DNA of 6,844 nt, from contig JAUVIQ010000167.1 in NCBI GenBank assembly GCA_030592655.1, forward strand, positions 1 to 6,844, in the 5' to 3' direction. The notes under the pieces were generated by a model that had not been told where the DNA came from, did not search any database, and saw only the letters and a list, made by a program, of their open reading frames with translations. Made by a program: the position numbers and the translations under genes. Source of the DNA: Planctomycetales bacterium (GTDB taxonomy: Bacteria > Planctomycetota > Phycisphaerae > SM23-33). Below, in pieces: positions 4,357 to 6,844 of this stretch; positions within the stretch are counted from its first letter, which is position 1, and the number at the start of each line of letters is the position of its first letter.

Positions 4357-6672
4357 ATGCAGAAACGTTACCGGAAAATCGCAATCATCGCAGCAGTATT
4401 GGCGCCCTCGTTGACATGCCGGGCCGATGGTACCGTCAACGAGCAATCCGTCAAACAGGCTATCGACAATGCCGTCGGTTATCTCTATTCCATAAGAAAT
4501 AAAGAAGGCGTGTGGGACGACCCGGCCAAACCGGCGGATTTCAAGGTTGCCCAGAAGGGCGGGCGCGTCCGAAATCTCATGAACGTCAACTGGCCCGGAA
4601 AAACCGCCCTTGCCCTGAACGCCCTGGCGTCAGCCGGTCAGCAGAACGACCCGCGATTCAAAAAGGCGTTGAAGTGGCTGATGGAACAGGATATGATCGG
4701 GACCTACGGTATCGGGATGCGTATGGAACTGGTCCACCGACTGCGAAGCGGCCAGACCTACCGTCACGTGCTCAAGAAGGACAGAAAGTTCCTGCTTCGC
4801 TCGATGCGCGCCGACAAGATAGGGACGATGTGGCAGTATGTGCCCAAACCGGGAACGTGCTTCTACAGTCACATCGGCGATTTTTCCAACACCAACTACG
4901 GTGTTCTGGGTCTGTGGGCCGCCGGTAACGAACGCCTCGAAATACCGGGGCGCGTCTGGCGAGGCCTGGAAAAGACATACGTCGGCGGGCAATCAGCCGA
5001 CGGCGGATGGGGATATTATCACATCCGGCATCGCAGTCAAAATAACAACTCCCTGGCCTCGATGACTACCGCCGGTATCGCCAGTCTGTATCTGGTAATC
5101 GACCAGATACATACCCGGCGCGGGAAACTAGGCAGTTACCGCCGGAGCGACGCATACAAGTCCATCCGGCGCGGAATAAAGTGGATGGAAAATAATTTCA
5201 GCGCGACGATCAATACGGGCGGATACGGAGACCTGAAGCAGTTCGTAACCTACTACTTCTACAATTGCGAGCGGGTCGCCCAGGCGGCGGGGATCAAATA
5301 CTTCGGAACGCACGACTGGTTCCGCGAAATGGCGGCAACGCTCCTGAAGGCGCAAAAGACCAACGGGTCGATACCTTATCGAACATCGAGCAATTACGGC
5401 GGAGTGCTGGTGGACACATCCTTCGCCCTGCTCTTCCTGGCCAAGGGTTCCGCTCCGGTCATCGTCAACAAACTCCGACACGACGGCGACTGGGACAATC
5501 ACCTCCGCGAACTTGCCGCTCTGACCGGGTGGTTGGCGAAACATTCCGAGCGACCGGCCAACTGGCAGGTCGTCAATCTCAAAGTCCCAGTCGAGGAACT
5601 GACCGACTCGCGCATCCTCTACATCGCAGGGACCAAACCGCTGAAATTCAACGAGGCCGAGCGAGAAAAACTCAAGCGATTCGTCCAACTCGGCGGATTG
5701 CTGGTATTTCATCCCGATACGGCGTCGCCTGCCTTCGCCAATTCAGCCCGGAAACTCCTGGTCGATCTCTGGCCTGAACTGGAACTGACAAACGTGAACC
5801 TGACCAGACATCCGCTGGGAAAAATCTATCTGCCGATAAAAGACAGCAGACTCCGCGTCCGGCAATTGGCCAGCCCGACTCGCGTACTGGCGTTTGTGAT
5901 TCACGGCGCTCCAGCCAAAGCCTGGGAGCGGCGAATGTACGTTGAAAAAAGAGATATGTTCGTGCTCGGAGCCAACCTGCACTACTTCGCCTGCGACCGG
6001 GCATCGTTGAAGAAGATGCCGACAAAACTGACCCGCTTCGCCGAAATCTTCGCCAAGCCGTTCCCTGCCACCAATCGCACCATCACACTTGCCAGGATAA
6101 AGTACGGCGACAATCCGCATCTATGGAACCCCGAACCGCTGGCGTTTGAGCGTTTCAGCCGACTCCTGGCCGCAAAAAAGAAAATCAAGTGCGAAATCAA
6201 GGTCGTTACACCCGAACAACTGGCAGGGTCCGGCGCTAAGGTCGCACACCTGACCGGCAGCGGCGATCCGACATTCACAAAGCAGCAACTCGACGCAATC
6301 CGCGCGTGGATTGACGCCGGAGGGACGCTTATCGCAGACCAGGCCGGCGGATACCACAAGAAAAGTAAGAACGCCTTCGACGCTGCATTCCGAAAAATAA
6401 TCGCCGACTGGTATGGGCAGGACGCGCTGAGGCCTATGTTCAGCAGACATCCGATGCTTCGGGGGATTGAAAAAGTTACCTACCGGAACGTCGGCGGATC
6501 ACGACGGAAGAAAATCCGCCCGGAACTGGAATGTGTCCGGCAGGGCAAACGCGCAGTCATCATCTACAGCATATACGATTTGACCTGTGGTCTGCTGGAC
6601 TGCCCCAATCCCCTTGTAGCCGGCGCGAGCGCCGACGGGGCATACGAAATACTCTCGCGACTGATTAAATAG
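4357..6672 (+). CDS. Secreted alpha-toroid/DUF4159 domain protein
   Basis: The product is 771 residues, probably exported. Residues 1-23 look like a signal peptide: basic MQKRYRK, hydrophobic IAIIAAVLAPSLT, cleavage likely after CRA (23). Residues about 30-370 form an alpha-toroid like the prenyltransferase/squalene-cyclase fold, with repeats of paired helices, the QW-type motif QSADGGWGYY (212-221) and related NGSIPY (336-341). No DxDD cyclase motif is visible, so cyclase activity is not expected. Residues about 390-770 contain two GATase-like halves, the second matching DUF4159: SRILYIAGTKPL (418-429) to LTRHPLGKI (482-490), and VAHLTGSGDPTF (629-640) to FSRHPMLRGI (695-704), joined by the DUF4159 lead-in ITLARIKYGD (576-585). 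The family is uncharacterised and frequent in planctomycetes; an envelope or periplasmic role is inference. The strong RBS and signal peptide favour 4357 over 4303. The C-terminus ends abruptly at LSRLIK, and its TAG stop spans the start of the repeat unit, so loss of a few terminal residues is possible. Confidence 0.88.
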   Translation: MQKRYRKIAIIAAVLAPSLTCRADGTVNEQSVKQAIDNAVGYLYSIRNKEGVWDDPAKPADFKVAQKGGRVRNLMNVNWPGKTALALNALASAGQQNDPRFKKALKWLMEQDMIGTYGIGMRMELVHRLRSGQTYRHVLKKDRKFLLRSMRADKIGTMWQYVPKPGTCFYSHIGDFSNTNYGVLGLWAAGNERLEIPGRVWRGLEKTYVGGQSADGGWGYYHIRHRSQNNNSLASMTTAGIASLYLVIDQIHTRRGKLGSYRRSDAYKSIRRGIKWMENNFSATINTGGYGDLKQFVTYYFYNCERVAQAAGIKYFGTHDWFREMAATLLKAQKTNGSIPYRTSSNYGGVLVDTSFALLFLAKGSAPVIVNKLRHDGDWDNHLRELAALTGWLAKHSERPANWQVVNLKVPVEELTDSRILYIAGTKPLKFNEAEREKLKRFVQLGGLLVFHPDTASPAFANSARKLLVDLWPELELTNVNLTRHPLGKIYLPIKDSRLRVRQLASPTRVLAFVIHGAPAKAWERRMYVEKRDMFVLGANLHYFACDRASLKKMPTKLTRFAEIFAKPFPATNRTITLARIKYGDNPHLWNPEPLAFERFSRLLAAKKKIKCEIKVVTPEQLAGSGAKVAHLTGSGDPTFTKQQLDAIRAWIDAGGTLIADQAGGYHKKSKNAFDAAFRKIIADWYGQDALRPMFSRHPMLRGIEKVTYRNVGGSRRKKIRPELECVRQGKRAVIIYSIYDLTCGLLDCPNPLVAGASADGAYEILSRLIK

Positions 6673-6790
6673 GGGACACCATACCTATTTTTGCCTTTCC
6701 CAATCATCGTTAACGTCAACTGGTAGTTAGAAAATCACAAAGTAGGTTAGCGTTCTCCTGAAAAAGGCAAAAATAGGTATGGTGTCCCCT
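6671..6790. mobile_element. Candidate 120-bp non-autonomous element with 28-bp inverted ends
   Basis: The non-coding part of the fold-back has ends starting AGGGGACACCATACC (6671 onward), mirrored by GGTATGGTGTCCCCT ending at 6790. They are perfect over 28 bp and flank the 64-nt interior (6699-6762), which holds the palindrome CGTTAACG (6708-6715) and no ORF. Small size, perfect inverted ends and no coding capacity fit a MITE or a REP/BIME-like unit mobilised by a transposase elsewhere. The left end supplies the AG of the DUF4159 TAG stop. Target-site duplication cannot be assessed because the right flank is only an inverted copy of the left flank. The boundary is inferred from the coding end, since the inverted repeat itself continues outward. 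Confidence 0.45.
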
Positions 6791-6844
6791 ATTTAATCAG
6801 TCGCGAGAGTATTTCGTATGCCCCGTCGGCGCTCGCGCCGGCTA
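6789..6844 (-). pseudogene. Inverted copy of the DUF4159 gene 3' end (partial, edge of window)
   Basis: On the minus strand this stretch reads the same last residues as the DUF4159 protein (GASADGAYEILSRLIK, stop at 6791-6789), identical at every base to 6617-6672. It is either an artefact of fold-back assembly or the end of a second, convergent copy. It should not be counted as an independent gene without read support. Confidence 0.4.

Larger units (their letters stand above)
6617..6844. repeat. 82-bp perfect inverted repeat around a 64-nt loop, reaching the window edge
   Basis: Bases 6617-6698 and 6763-6844 are exact reverse complements (paired positions sum to 13461). The loop is 6699-6762 and the first mismatch is C6699/A6762. 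The left arm includes the last 56 nt of the DUF4159 coding sequence, and the right arm repeats it backwards until sequence ends, so the true arm length may be greater. Identical coding and non-coding DNA in inverted orientation at a sequence end is a common signature of assembly fold-back at a palindromic repeat. A real inverted duplication is the alternative. Inside both arms is a GC hairpin, CGGCG-CGAG-CGCCG (6621-6634 in the left arm). Confidence 0.95.

Noticed and set aside
4399..4428. Lipoprotein signal (SLTC) in the DUF4159 protein
   Set aside because: The residues before Cys do not fit the lipobox [LVI][ASTVI][GAS]C; an ordinary signal peptide fits better.
6617..6844. Covalently closed hairpin telomere at a linear replicon end
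   Set aside because: Read-through of a hairpin telomere gives a palindrome with almost no loop; here a 64-nt non-palindromic loop separates the arms.

Overview
This window looks like a fragment of a planctomycete-type genome, probably from the Phycisphaerae/Sedimentisphaerales side. That is an inference from gene content: a HEAT-plus-beta-propeller protein, a large secreted alpha-toroid/DUF4159 protein and a TPR protein of a type common in that phylum. No marker in the window fixes taxonomy. It starts inside a gene and ends in a perfect fold-back of its own sequence, so it may be a complete short contig with an artefactual or repeat-limited right end.

Layout, left to right. (1) 3-1010 (+): the 3' part of a HEAT-like/beta-propeller gene whose start lies off the left edge. 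(2) 1007-1696 (-): endonuclease V (nfi), convergent with gene 1; the two stop codons overlap inside a 16-bp perfect palindrome. (3) 1696-1799: a long imperfect inverted repeat (two 40-nt arms, 24-nt loop) between the divergent nfi and rsmA genes. It carries a good -35 element for rsmA and runs up to the nfi start codon. (4) 1840-2760 (+): rsmA/ksgA, 16S rRNA dimethyladenosine transferase, with an unusual in-frame palindromic insert (A8GG...CCT8) and no Shine-Dalgarno sequence. (5) 2761-2901: intergenic region with weak hairpins, a candidate promoter and small dyads. (6) 2902-4266 (+): a cytoplasmic TPR protein. (7) 4357-6672 (+): a secreted 771-residue protein with an alpha-toroid (prenyltransferase/squalene-cyclase-like) half and a duplicated GATase-like/DUF4159 half. 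(8) 6617-6844: an 82-bp perfect inverted repeat around a 64-nt loop. Nested in it is a 120-bp unit with 28-bp inverted ends that begins at the DUF4159 stop codon.

Functionally, nfi (deaminated-base repair) and rsmA (ribosome maturation) are housekeeping genes sharing a divergent intergenic region. The TPR and DUF4159 genes follow on the same strand but each has its own candidate promoter, so a tight operon is not evident. No defence system, CRISPR array, tRNA or rRNA was seen. The most distinctive content is repeat biology: three unrelated inverted-repeat structures sit against or inside genes, at the nfi start, inside rsmA and at the DUF4159 stop.
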